Made by a program: the position numbers and the translations under genes
Source: Baffinella frigidus
Taxonomy: Eukaryota > Cryptophyceae > Cryptomonadales > Baffinellaceae
NCBI GenBank assembly: GCA_026770585.1
Contig: MU646436.1
Location: 432,518-450,569, forward strand
Length of the DNA: 18,052 nt
Direction of reading: 5' to 3'
Shown: positions 1 to 8,255 of the stretch, one piece after another
Layout: every line of letters starts with the position of its first letter
How positions within the stretch are numbered: the stretch's first letter is position 1
The notes under the pieces: generated by a model
Databases searched by the model: none
What the model was told of the DNA's origin: nothing
Seen by the model: only the letters and a program-made list of their open reading frames with translations

Positions 1-60
<60 letters not shown>
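1..60. repeat. (AG)n microsatellite
   Basis: Uninterrupted AG dinucleotide repeat running from the left edge to position 60. On the minus strand it is a CT tract directly after a predicted splice donor (GT at 62-61), so it is probably the start of an intron. Confidence 0.97.
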
Positions 61-62
<2 letters not shown>

Positions 63-65
<3 letters not shown>

Positions 66-2397
66 GAGGTGTGCGAGGGCGCGAGGCGGAGCGTCTTCCG
101 ACGAAAGCTGCAGATTCAGCGCCTGCTTCGGATACTTATGCGGCATGTCGATCCTGGCCGAATTCAAAATCGACAATTAAAAATTAGAGCGATTCTGCGT
201 AGTTTTGAGTTTTATGGGGTTTAGTTGGCTTGAAATGTTGGTTTGGTTTGCTTGATCACTCGTCACCACCCCCTGTCCGATAAACCCGAAGCCCTGGTGC
301 TGCAGCACACCGCGCGTTGCAAACTCTCAAGAAGCCACACCAAATTGGTAAGAAGCCACACCAAATTGGTAAGAAGCCACACCGAATTGGTAAGAAGCCA
401 CACCAAATTATCACGTGATGGTAAGAAGCCACACCAAATTATCACGTGTGGCTACTTCCCATCAAATTCATCTCTCGCTCGAGCGAGAGATGACTTTGAT
501 GGTAAGTAGCAACACCAGGCCACACGCGAGAATTTGTCTGGAGTCAATCCTCCGAATCCCCTCCGCAGATTCGTTCATAATCACGCCATAAGGCAATAGC
601 CCGCCGCCGCAACAATGTGGAGTGTGTACCAAGAAACACATTTAAAGCGAAACGTCGCGTTCTACACATTTCAAGTGTGCCCTGGCGTTGGTAAGGAGAC
701 CGGAAGTTGATTTCCCTGTTTTGTGGTACACATCCGTCAACATTTGGCGTAAAACCGATCAGGCAACCCAACTGAGGCAGAGCTAGTAGGTACCAGGAAA
801 CACATTTAAAGCGAAACGTCGCGTTCTACACATTTCACTTGTGCTCTGGCGTTGGTAGGCACCTGGCGGCGAGAGTGTACGGGCCATTTTCTGGTAACGA
901 AAATTACTACACAAATGTTTTAATATTATTATCAAGAACGAATTGTGTAGTAATTTTCGTTGCCACAAAACGAAAGAAAAATAGCTTTCCTCGGATAAGG
1001 GGGTGAGCTCGGCCAGCGCGTGGTCTGCGGGATGCGGATCACTCCTCACCACTCCGGATTATTCGGGTCTCCTTACCTTGATGAGACCGGAAGGTGATTT
1101 CCATGTTTTGTGGTGCACATCCGTCAACATGTGGCGTACAAACGATCAGGCAACCCGACTGAGGCAGAGCTAGTAGGTACCAGGAAACACATTTAAAGCG
1201 AAACGTCGCGGTCTACACATTTCACGTGCGCCCTGGCGGTGGTAAGCACCTGGACCGCGAGAGTATACGGGCCAGCTATCAGCCAGATCTCGAGGGATGC
1301 GGGTCCCTCCTCACCACTCCGGATTATTCGGGTCTCCTTACCTTGATGAGTCCGGAAGTTGATTTCCCTGTTTTGTGGTACAAACCGTAGAAACGATTAG
1401 TCAATATGACTGAGGTAGAGCTAGTAGGGCGACACCTGGCGGCGAGCGTGTACGGGCCAGCAATCAGCCAGATCTCGAGAGAAGTCGGCGAGTGCACTGC
1501 CACGTCACTGCCCCACCTGCAGATTCCGGGGTAGGAAGTTACACCACCTGAGAGTTAGGGGTTGGGGTTTGGGGTTTAGGGTTTAGGATTGAGGGGGGTA
1601 GGATTTAGGAGGTTGGGGTTTAGGGGGTTGGGATTTAAGGGGTTGGGGTTTAGGGTTTAGGGGATTGGGGTTTAGAGGGTTTAGGGGGTTAGGGTGTAGG
1701 GTTCCCCCACCAGGGTTTTCCGGAGTGCGCGCCGGGGGAGAGCTCCTTGAGCGCCACCGGGGACAGGAGGTCCAGCTCCCGCTCGAAACGCGTCACCCGC
1801 GTCTCGAACTGTACCGTAGATTTCGGGTTAGCGCGAAATTCGGATCGGTGTTTCGGGTTAGCGCGGAATTCGGATCGGAACCTACGGTAGGCCATCCGCA
1901 GGGACGTAGGGTTGTTTCTATGGTTATCCTAACCGAGGAGGTCCAGCTCCCGCTCGAAACGCGTCTCCCGCGTCTCGAACTGTACCGCGGAGCAGGGGGG
2001 GGGGGTTACTCCGCAAGATGGGGCACAACACTGCATGGTGTCGCGCACATCATTCAACTCGGGTTGAAAGATAGAGGGATTCTGGGAGGGATAAGAAGGA
2101 GCCCGGGAGGGGCGCTGGGGTTAGAGATTCGGACAGGGGGGGTCCCGGTTTGGGGGTTTCGGGGTTTAGGGGGTTTAATAGGGCAACGGCCTGAAAATGG
2201 GGTAGTTAGGCATACGGCATTGCCTAGGACCTCCTACCGCAGGCCGAGACTTTTTGGTCCTAGGATCCCTCGGCCTACGGTCAGAGGTCCTAGGCAATGC
2301 CGTATGCCTAACTACCCCATTTTCAGGCCGTTAGCCTATGAGTTTGGGGCACCTGGTCGGCCGACGGCCCCACCCTGACCGCCTCCACACTCGCCAT
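63..2397 (-). CDS. Unrecognised protein, three-exon 5' part, runs off the left edge
   Basis: I do not recognise the family. Exons on the minus strand: 2397-2353 (15 codons, MASVEAVRVGPSADQ, donor CAG|GTGCCC), 1808-1711 (acceptor TACAG, starts FETRVTRFERELDLL, ends in phase 2 at a TG|GTGGGG donor) and 153-63 (acceptor GCCAG, contains IDMPHKYPKQ, donor CAG|GTCTC). The three exons total 234 nt and the phases agree at both junctions; the second junction rebuilds a Trp codon. The start is the ATG at 2397. It follows a sequence that resembles an acceptor (GGTCGGCAG), so this exon may instead be internal and joined to the minus-strand gene ending at 2461. The second exon is charged and probably helical. 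Intron 2 is about 1.56 kb and full of repeats. Intron 1 carries a near-perfect copy of the start of exon 2. Confidence 0.6.
329..449. repeat. 21-bp direct repeat, about five copies
   Basis: Units of the form AAGAAGCCACACCAAATTGG recur about every 21 bp. The last two copies carry an ATCACGTG extension. It lies beyond the last visible exon of the left-hand minus-strand gene's intron 2. There is no coding interpretation on either strand. Confidence 0.9.
446..515. repeat. 70-bp near-perfect palindrome
   Basis: The centre, 470-491, is a perfect 22-bp palindrome around CGCTCGAGCG. The symmetry continues outwards through CCATCAAATTC / GACTTTGATGG and GCTACTTCCC / GGTAAGTAGC with few mismatches. It could form a long cruciform or be a small foldback element. 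Confidence 0.85.
621..1480. repeat. Degenerate tandem blocks within intron 2 of the left-hand gene
   Basis: A block holding ACATTTAAAGCGAAACGTCG recurs near 638, 802 and 1188. A second block (CTCACCACTCCGGATTATTC, then CTTACCTTGATGAG) recurs at about 1044 and 1309, 265 bp apart. Motifs of the form CAACCCAACTGAGGCAGAGC recur near 765, 1151 and 1405. The blocks diverge unequally, consistent with old tandem duplication. No exon was identified here. Confidence 0.75.
896..961. mobile_element. Foldback element, family A, copy 1
   Basis: Perfect 19-bp inverted repeats at 896-914 and 943-961 (AACGAAAATTACTACACAA and its complement) flank an AT-rich loop of 28 bp. Other copies lie at 7412-7480, 8149-8209 and, degenerate, 14277-14340. 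It looks like a very short non-autonomous inverted-repeat element; there is no coding capacity. Confidence 0.8.
1554..1715. repeat. Degenerate TTTAGGG telomere-like array
   Basis: Variants of GGGTTTAGG and GGGGTTTGG. It begins right after the predicted donor of the exon at 1808-1711, so the intron opens with C-rich CCCTAAACC repeats in the sense strand. It is interstitial, not a chromosome end, because genes continue on both sides. Confidence 0.9.
1821..1878. repeat. Two-copy 30-bp direct repeat
   Basis: TTTCGGGTTAGCGCGAAATT followed by CGGATCGG occurs at 1821-1848 and again at 1851-1878 with one difference. It lies immediately upstream (minus-strand sense) of the acceptor of the exon starting at 1808. 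Confidence 0.9.
1936..1987 (-). repeat. Exon-edge echo: copy of acceptor plus start of the 1808-1711 exon
   Basis: This 52-bp block matches 1765-1816 at 51 of 52 positions. It includes the GTACAG acceptor and the codons for FETR...RFERELDLL; the one difference changes a Val codon to Glu. It lies 171 bp upstream of the real exon in transcription order. Using it as an extra exon with the nearby GTTAGG donor would add 46 nt and shift the frame, so it looks like a decoy left by a recent duplication. Confidence 0.88.
2185..2332. mobile_element. 148-bp palindromic element with perfect 49-bp arms
   Basis: Arms 2185-2233 and 2284-2332 are perfect reverse complements. The 50-bp centre is also nearly palindromic (ACCGCAGGCCGAG versus CTCGGCCTACGGT, one mismatch). 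The arms hold CCTAGGACCTC, a motif shared with the elements at 7235-7339 and 15132-15276. The perfect arms suggest recent insertion or gene conversion. It lies between the first two exons of the left-hand gene. Confidence 0.9.
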
Positions 2398-2460
2398 CTG
2401 CCGACCAGACACGCGCGTTATTCGACAAGGCTGGTGTGGACTGCCGACCACACCAGTTCA

Positions 2461-5384
2461 TCAATCGACACGTCGGTCGAGGATCATCCGTAGAAGCTCC
2501 TCGTCAAGTCCCAGCGCACCCGCGACCCCGAGCCGATCCGACCCTGCGAAGCCGGCGCTCTGCGCATACGCTCCTGGGCCGTGGAAGTCGCTGCCCGCAG
2601 CGGAGATGGATCGCTTGCAAGAGGGAGCAGCGGCTTCGCGCGAATAAATCGAAAGAAGATGAGAAAAAAATAGTTCCAAGGAAAACACGCGAGTGGATTG
2701 AATCATTGAAAACGTGGATTGAAGCATGGAAAAAATGCAATACATGATGGGGTGGGGGTCGGACCTCGAACTTGGGGTCAGCCTCGAGAAGAAGAAGATT
2801 GCCCTCCCCCTAGCGGAGAGGGTTTGATTGCAAGAGGGGGCAGGGGAGGCAGCGGGGATGCAGCAGAGGCTTGCGACGGGCACAGACATCGTAAAAACTG
2901 CGGCGCTAGACAAGGGTTTTGACTTGAGGGATTGGGTTGGGGTCGGACCTCGAACTTGGGGGCAGCCTAAGAAACGTGGATTGAAGCATGTGAGTAATAC
3001 AATACATGAAGGGGTGTGGGTCGGACCTCGAACTCTGGATGTATGCTATGTACCGTTCGGTACATAGCATACTCCCCGGAATGAAGTGGACTGACGCATT
3101 GCATACACTGAAGTGAAGGGGTTGGGTGGCGGTCGGACCTCGAACATGGGGGCAGCCTCGAGTACCACGCGCCGGCTGATAACTCACAAAAGCCTGGGCT
3201 GTGGAGTGCCCTACCCGCAGCGGGGAGGGATTGCAAGAGGGGTCGCTTGCTTGAGGGGGCTCTTATATATGATATATATGAACATAGCAGATTGCAGGGA
3301 TTGGGTGGGGGTCGGACCTCGAACTTGGGGGCAGCCTCGAGCGCCACGCGCGCCTTCTCCTCCAGCTCCTGCCCTCGACTCCAAACTTCAGTACTCAATC
3401 CCTGAACCCTAAACCTCCTGCCCTCTCCCTCGCTCTTCAGTGTTCAAACCCTAAACCCTCCCTCCTGCCCTCTCGCCCCTGAACTTCAGTACTCAACCCA
3501 TCAACCCTCAACCCCAAACGCTAACCTCCTGCCCTCGACCTCGAACTTCAGTACTAAATCCCTAAACCCTAAACCTCCTGCCCTCTCCCCCTCAGTTCAG
3601 TGACATCCCTCGGAGTGACTACCTGCCTCACAACCCCTCCTGTCCTCTCGCCCCCGAACTTCAGTGCTCAAACCCCAAACCCTAAACCCTAAACCTCCTG
3701 CCCTCTCCCCCGCTCTTCGGTGTTCAACTAAACCTTAAACCCTAAACCGCCTGCCCTGTTCCCCCCATATCAGTACGAGCCCCCCCCCCCCCCTCCTGCC
3801 CTCTCTCCCGCACTTGAGTGCCATCCCTCCGCACTGCCTGCCTCACCGCTCCTCTAAAAGCCGGTTTCGTAAGTCAACTCCTCTACAAATTCGTCAACTT
3901 ATTTTTTTCTCTACGCATAAGTTGACGAATTTGTAGGGGGGTTGGCTTAAGAAAACGCCTGCCTCGCCGCTCCTCCTGCACTCGCCGCCACCCAGCACAC
4001 ACACACCTCGTGACTCAAGGTAGCCGCACGACTCCCGCACCTCTTGACAAACTACAATTTCATTTTGTACAAAAACTCATGCCCAGTTTTGTCACCGGCG
4101 TGGTGTGTATCTGCAAACTATGCGCAGGTGAGGCATGGTCCCTACAAACCTTGCGCGGGCAAGTCATAGCGCACGTGGCACCTAACCCGCCAAGAGAGAT
4201 AGATCTCCTGCATGATCTCAACATGGCTAAAACGCACCGGATAGGTGCCACGGAGAGTGGCTGCTGTGCGAACTTGGGGGCAGCCTCGAGCTCGCCATGG
4301 TTAAGCCATGTCACACGTGGCACCTAGCCCGCCAAGCGAGATAGATCTCCTGCACGATCTCAACATGATCTCAACAGAGAGAGTTTATTGATTACACGAC
4401 CAGCCTGAACACGTTCAAAAAGGAGGGCATGGATAATGATGGGAGGGGGGGCAGGACCTTTCGCTTGACGTTGCGCGCGATGGTCGGCTCGATCGGGGCG
4501 GGCGGGGGCGCTTCGTCCTCCTCCTTTTGCTTCTGCTTCTGCGCTTTCTCCTCCTTCTTTTTCTGAGGGGACACGCGCGTTGGTTCGAATGGCCACAAAA
4601 GATGGCGAACCACGTGTTCCCACCCGAGGAGGCCTGGTGTGCCTAGGACCTAGGCGCATCGGTACGGGTCGCGTTGCCTCTATCCGCCCACCCTCTCAAA
4701 GTCAAGTGTTCTTTGTTGAGCCAACCAACGATCAGCGCCAATTTGGCCAACTACCGATTACCGGGATCAGCCCAATGTGTACAAGGAAAACCGGCACATC
4801 TGTGGTAAGACATCGAGACAAACCAGGGGCAGGGGAGAGGATCGAAGATGGTGTCGGGTGGGGACCTGGCGCGTATCCTTATCGCGGGTGCTCGCTGCCC
4901 TCTTACCCGAGTTCATGTACCTGCTTCAGGGGTGTGGGCTTAGGGGCTGGGTTCGGGGTTTCTAAACCCTGAAACGATTTTTCCCCAAAGGGAGAGGGGA
5001 TTGTATTTCAGGTTTGGGATGAGGGGTTTGCGCGGCGTGCGACCGCCCCGGATCAATCAATGGCAGCGCGAGCCCATCCGCAGCGCTACATTTCTCCCCA
5101 TTTGGATCCTGAGGGCGGGCGGGGCACCTGTAGAGGAAGAACCCAGCGACCGACCACAGCACGAGGAATACCCCGCCCCACGCCATCAGCAGCAGATGCT
5201 TCTTCTTCCATTTCGCCTTTTTCGGGGCCGCAGCTGCTTCCTCGATGAACTTTCCAGCGTTGTCCATGACGAAGCTTCTGTCGCCGTCTCCTCCTTTTGG
5301 AGCCTCGTCCCCTGCGTCCGCCACCGCCGAGAGGAGGAAGGCGAGCGCCGCGGTCGCGCCCGTCGCAAGCCTATGCATCACCAT
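2461..5384 (-). CDS. Probable signal-peptide membrane protein, multi-exon, function unknown
   Basis: Family not recognised. The start is the ATG at 5384, which sits in a strong context (CCGCCATGG). Residues 1-24 (MVMHRLATGATAALAFLLSA...) look like a signal peptide with likely cleavage after AVADA. A short acidic and basic lumenal segment and KKAKWKKK follow, then a membrane helix (LLLMAWGGVFLVLWSVAGFF). The first exon probably ends at 5128 (TACAG|GTGCCC). Further exons: 4562-4458 (35 codons, starts KKKEEKAQKQ, ends NVKRK, donor AAAG|GTCCTG), 3368-3318 (17 codons, ELEEKARVALEAAPKFE, donor GAG|GTCCGACC) and 2559-2461 (ends LDEELLRMILDRRVD then TGA). The last three are all phase 0. The first exon ends in phase 2, so its junction to the Lys-rich exon is unresolved: an exon may be missing, or these may be two genes. 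The acceptor of the last exon is also uncertain; the open frame extends upstream to about 2590. Confidence 0.5.
2759..3163 (-). repeat. Exon-edge echoes: four copies of the exon end plus donor from 3368-3318
   Basis: The real exon ends at 3318 (...EAAPKFE, then GTCCGACC). Copies of this end and its donor occur near 3163-3131, 3037-3019, 2970-2942 and 2787-2759, all downstream in transcription order and inside the following intron. Each keeps the GAG|GTCCGACC junction. A further copy without the donor lies near 4270-4290, upstream. Between 3180 and 3240 is a decayed copy of the start of the terminal exon region (CCCGCAGCGGGGA, GCCTGGGCTGTGGA). Confidence 0.85.
3041..3072. repeat. Perfect 15-bp hairpin with a 2-nt loop
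   Basis: GTATGCTATGTACCG at 3041-3055 and its exact complement at 3058-3072. It lies directly beside a donor echo inside an intron. No run of T follows, and this is eukaryotic DNA, so it is not called a terminator. Confidence 0.9.
3402..3800. repeat. Minisatellite mixing CCCTAAACC with CCTCCTGCCCTC units
   Basis: A unit of very roughly 50-65 bp containing AACTTCAGTACTCAA, CCCTAAACC and CCTCCTGCCCTC recurs about seven times. On the minus strand each unit reads GAGGGCAGGAG, the same acceptor-like sequence used by the exon starting at 3368. This is therefore also a series of acceptor echoes upstream of that exon. Confidence 0.82.
3870..3949. mobile_element. Foldback element with 32-bp arms (GTTGACGAATTTGTA type)
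   Basis: Arms 3870-3901 and 3918-3949 match at 29 of 32 positions around a 16-nt T-rich loop. The inner sequence TACAAATTCGTCAACTTA resembles single motifs near 5490-5506, 7085-7100, 17112-17125 and 17717-17733, so a dispersed family is likely. Confidence 0.83.
4172..4367. repeat. 54-bp direct repeat, two copies 142 bp apart
   Basis: 4172-4225 and 4314-4367 share CACGTGGCACCTAACCCGCC through GATCTCAACATG with few differences. The duplicated segment encloses a copy of the EAAPKF exon end (4270-4290). It lies in the intron of the minus-strand gene, and the two facts together point to a tandem segmental duplication. Confidence 0.85.
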
Positions 5385-5584
5385 GGCGGTAGTGCCCGGT
5401 GGCAGCGAGCGGGGAGGAGAAGTCCCGCCCGGCCTTGTTGCACCCTGAGGATGGTTCAAAAATTGACATACTGAATTTGCTGTACAAATACGTCAACTTT
5501 AGAGCGTAAAAGGACCCCTCGCAGGCAAAATGGTCATCCTAAATAAACTGAGATTTTATGAAAATAATTTATTTATTTTCCACC
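5385..5584. promoter_or_regulatory. Divergent intergenic region, likely bidirectional promoter
   Basis: About 200 bp separate the minus-strand ATG at 5384 from the plus-strand ATG at 5585; both have good Kozak-like contexts. The right part is AT-rich (AATAATTTATTTATTTTCC just before the plus ATG). A half-foldback (TGTACAAATACGTCAACTTT, 5487-5506) sits in the middle. No clear TATA box or initiator can be assigned, so the call rests on gene orientation and spacing. Confidence 0.55.
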
Positions 5585-6751
5585 ATGGCGGCTGCCCTCG
5601 AAGCCTCCAGGCTGCGGAGGGCCCCACGCTGCCCGGGGCTGTGCGCTGCTGTCGCCCTATCCATCTCATGCTTGCTCCTGCCCAGAGTCGGGGCTGGGGC
5701 GCATGCAGGCGCCTGGTCTTCCGTGGAGCACGCCGCCAACACCGCACATGCCGGGGGATCGCCGCGCGGGTGGGGCGGGGCGCTGCGGCTGCGAGGGGGA
5801 GTGAACCCGAAAATGGACCGTACGCCTGTCGAGGAGACGGTGCGTGCGTGAGAAGATCCTGCTAGTCAGCCCCCACTGTGCGGCTTCGGCAGCAATCCAG
5901 AAGGATCCTGTGGAGGAGCACGTTTAGAACAGAAACCGATTGCTAGATCAGCATGAGGGCGTGGGGGGCGATGCTGGTTCCTTCCGAGCCCAAACTCTGC
6001 CCTTCTGCACTCGCGGATCGCCGCTTGGTGTTGCAGCGCCATAGATCGATGCCACGCGCTGATGAAGCGCGTGCATCTCTGGAATCGTTTTCCTTGGCTC
6101 ATAGACCTCCCCCTCCCCCGCCCGCTCCAACGAACGCCGTGCCGCCACCCCCCCGGGCGCGCACACGGGCGAAGGATCTGACGAAAAATCTGGGATTGGC
6201 ACCGAGCAGGCGTGGACCGAGATGCTGGAGTACCGGAGTCGGCTGGACCGCCAGGAACACCTGCTCGACAAGGACCTGACGCAGGACACGGATGACCTCC
6301 TGGCTGACCTCGACGCCGCGAGGGAGGAGCGCGAGCGCCAGGTACACACCACACAGAATCACCACGGGGGGTTCGTGAAGAACCCATTCGTGAAACGCCC
6401 GTACCACCTTGCCACCCGCGCGCTGCTTGCTCCTTCACTCTCGCATCACTCGGACCGCCAGCGCCCGGACGTGCTAGCTATAAAGTAGACTCAGTGGGGG
6501 CCAACGCATGGCGATTTTTTGTGGTGTCTGAGTTGGCCTTGGAAGCCGTTTTATTCCTTGACTTGCGAAATTTTCGAATTGAAGTCTGTGGGTATCACTA
6601 ACGGTGGCCTCTGGGCCGTGGCATTAATAACTGAGGACTCTGGACCGTGGCATTAATACCTGAGGACGCTGGATCGTGGCATCAATAACTGATGCCTCTG
6701 GATCTTGTGGGACAGGTGCGCGAGGACATCGAGTTGAACGGCCCCAAGTGA
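5585..6751 (+). CDS. Small protein with plastid-type bipartite presequence, three exons, function unknown
   Basis: Exons 5585-5839 (85 codons, donor ACG|GTGCGTGCG), 6210-6341 (44 codons, acceptor GAGCAG, donor CAG|GTACAC) and 6716-6751 (VREDIELNGPK then TGA, acceptor GACAG). All junctions are phase 0 and the product is 140 residues. The start is the ATG in ACCATGG. Residues 16-40 (CPGLCAAVALSISCLLLPRV...) form a signal-peptide core with likely cleavage near AGAHA. An Arg/Ser/Gly-rich stretch ending ALRLRGG follows, then the mature part from about residue 73. The mature part is charged and probably a coiled coil (YRSRLDRQEHLLDKDLTQDT, DLDAAREERERQ). The bipartite leader suggests import into a plastid bounded by extra membranes; this is inference. 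Intron 1 (370 nt) holds nothing recognisable and intron 2 holds a minisatellite. Confidence 0.72.
6599..6706. repeat. About 30-bp minisatellite, roughly four copies, in intron 2
   Basis: Units resembling CTCTGGACCGTGGCATTAAT followed by AACTGAGGA repeat with small changes. The array ends just before the acceptor of the terminal exon (6716). Confidence 0.85.
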
Positions 6752-6925
6752 GCGCCCACACCCAAACCCGGCATGTCAACTTAACAACAGTCGCTGAGCA
6801 TGTCAACTTAACAATAGTCGCCCGCACCTAACCCCAGACTCCTTGCTCTGTCTCATGCAGCTCTCTCTCTCATCATTCCATCGATTACATTTCGCAAGGC
6901 GTCTATCCATTGGATGTCCGGTACA

Positions 6926-7002
6926 AATTATGGTCTTCGAGTTGAACGGGCCCAAGTGAGCGCCCGCACCCAACCCCAGCATGTCAACTTAACAATAGTC
7001 GG
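6926..7002 (+). repeat. Echo of the terminal exon and 3' flank
   Basis: CGAGTTGAACGGGCCCAAGT, the stop codon and the following AGCGCCCGCACCCAACCCC...CATGTCAACTTAACAATAGTC repeat the real gene end at 6729-6793 with few mismatches, about 208 bp downstream. A second partial copy of the 3' flank lies at about 6797-6833. It preserves the ELNGPK codons and the TGA. Confidence 0.88.
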
Positions 7003-7213
7003 TCAACCCGAGCGAGACAGAGCTAGGCGTCGTTGGCCGGCACAGGCTACTCTCAAGTTGTCATGCCGGTTGTGCGGAACAAAATTCATCAACTTTGGAG
7101 CGGAAAAGAGCCCGGGCTCACCAAATCGCTTCGAAAATAGACTGAGTGAGAGCTAGGACGCTTACACGGGCCCGTTCTGCTCCGGAATACCAGGTGGGTG
7201 CCGACCATCAATC

Positions 7214-7362
7214 GGCATGCCGTAGGGTGCTATTTATCCCTTAAGTGGCCAGTAGGCGCATACGCCCTACCGTAGGGCCCTAGGACCTGCCTAGGACCTC
7301 TTGCGGGTCAATTTTGACCGGCTGGCCACTTAAGGGATATGTTGCAATGCAGTAGGGTGCTA
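7214..7362. mobile_element. CCTAGG-type palindromic element with flanking direct repeats
   Basis: Inverted arms 7235-7252 and 7322-7339 (TATCCCTTAAGTGGCCAG and complement) enclose CCTAGGACCTGCCTAGGACC. Direct repeats resembling GCATGCCGTAGGGTGCTA flank it at about 7216-7232 and 7346-7362. The arms match those of the element at 15132-15276. Confidence 0.8.
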
Positions 7363-7411
7363 CGCAACTCCGGAATTAGGCTGACGCCGGGATTAAGGCG
7401 TCCACGCTCGC

Positions 7412-7480
7412 GAATGAGCAATTTACTACACACACGCTTTACTATTACTAATATGATCAAATTGTGTAGTAAATTTCGTT
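7412..7480. mobile_element. Foldback element, family A, copy 2 (diverged)
   Basis: GCAATTTACTACACA on the left and TTGTGTAGTAAATTTCGTTG on the right, with a shared change in each arm relative to copy 1. The loop is AT-rich. Confidence 0.75.
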
Positions 7481-7627
7481 GACAGAAAGCCTTGAAAATG
7501 TGTTCTCTGAGATCAGCTTACACGACCCTGTTTCATTCGCGAACCACCAGGTGGTTGCCGACGATCAACCGGCATTTCATGGACGCGGATAACTCTACGT
7601 CCAACTTCGGCCCGGAATTCCACCCAG

Positions 7628-7813
7628 GTCCGTTTCGGGTTTATGGTTGAATGTTTAGGTTTTCGCTTGCACTGGCACGCCTGCTCACTATTTCTAGGGT
7701 TTCAAAGGACTGAGCCTGTCCGGGCTAGAGCGGTTTCCACGTCAAGACGAGTTAAGGGCAGCTGTTGGGTGCGCGGGCGTGCACGCGTAAGCGAAAACAT
7801 AAACCCGAAACCC
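7628..7813. mobile_element. Candidate foldback element of about 185 bp
   Basis: GTTTCGGGTTTATG followed by GTTTTCGCTTG (7631-7672) is mirrored by GTAAGCGAAAACATAAACCC GAAACC (7787-7812), with a spacer in the left arm. The interior shows no convincing exon. Confidence 0.6.
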
Positions 7814-7891
7814 CACACCCTGCACTCTACATCCCACACCCTACACCCTACACCCTACACCCTACAACCCACACCCTGCACCCTACTCGTA
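7814..7891. repeat. CACCCTACA minisatellite
   Basis: Repeats of CACCCTACAC and CACCCTGCAC, telomere-like in base pattern. It adjoins the right arm of the preceding inverted repeat. Confidence 0.9.
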
Positions 7892-8148
7892 CCCGGTAGT
7901 GCTGACCGACTGGTCGGCACCATATCTGCGAACACATCATACCTGCACAAGGAAGTTTTTCGAAGTCGAAAGCACCGTACAGGGTTAGGTCTTCGAGGTG
8001 AAGGTGTGTGAGGAGAAAGATGTTTTAATGCAAGAGGAAATTTGTATGTTTACGCATCATGTTTCAGTACAAGGTGCGAACAAAGGATAGATCTCATCCG
8101 GACGAGCATTTGAGTCAAATACGATTTCGGGGATCTCCGATCCAATTT

Positions 8149-8209
8149 GCAACGAAAATTACTACACGGACGTGACTGAAAAAGTCCGGTGTGTAGTAAT
8201 TTTCGTTGC
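8149..8209. mobile_element. Foldback element, family A, copy 3 (perfect arms)
   Basis: GCAACGAAAATTACTACAC at 8149-8167 is exactly complementary to 8191-8209. The 23-nt loop differs completely from that of copy 1, so only the arms are conserved in the family. A direct repeat (TGAGTCAAATAC) flanks the region at 8111-8122 and 8222-8233. Confidence 0.85.
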
Positions 8210-8255
8210 CAAGATCGTATATGAGTCAAATACTCGCTACGATTAGATCTGCGAA

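Noticed and set aside
329-449. CRISPR-like direct repeats
   Set aside because: The 21-bp units are contiguous, without spacers, in eukaryotic intron-like sequence.
1554-1715. A true chromosome end (telomere)
   Set aside because: The array is degenerate, interstitial and flanked by coding exons of one gene.
1665-2378. 237-codon plus-strand frame
   Set aside because: It spans a telomere-like array, both copies of the minus-strand FETR exon in antisense and the 148-bp palindrome; codon content is low-complexity Gly/Arg.
4010-4327. 105-codon plus-strand frame
   Set aside because: It crosses the 54-bp direct repeat and an antisense exon echo; no recognisable domain or supporting splice structure.
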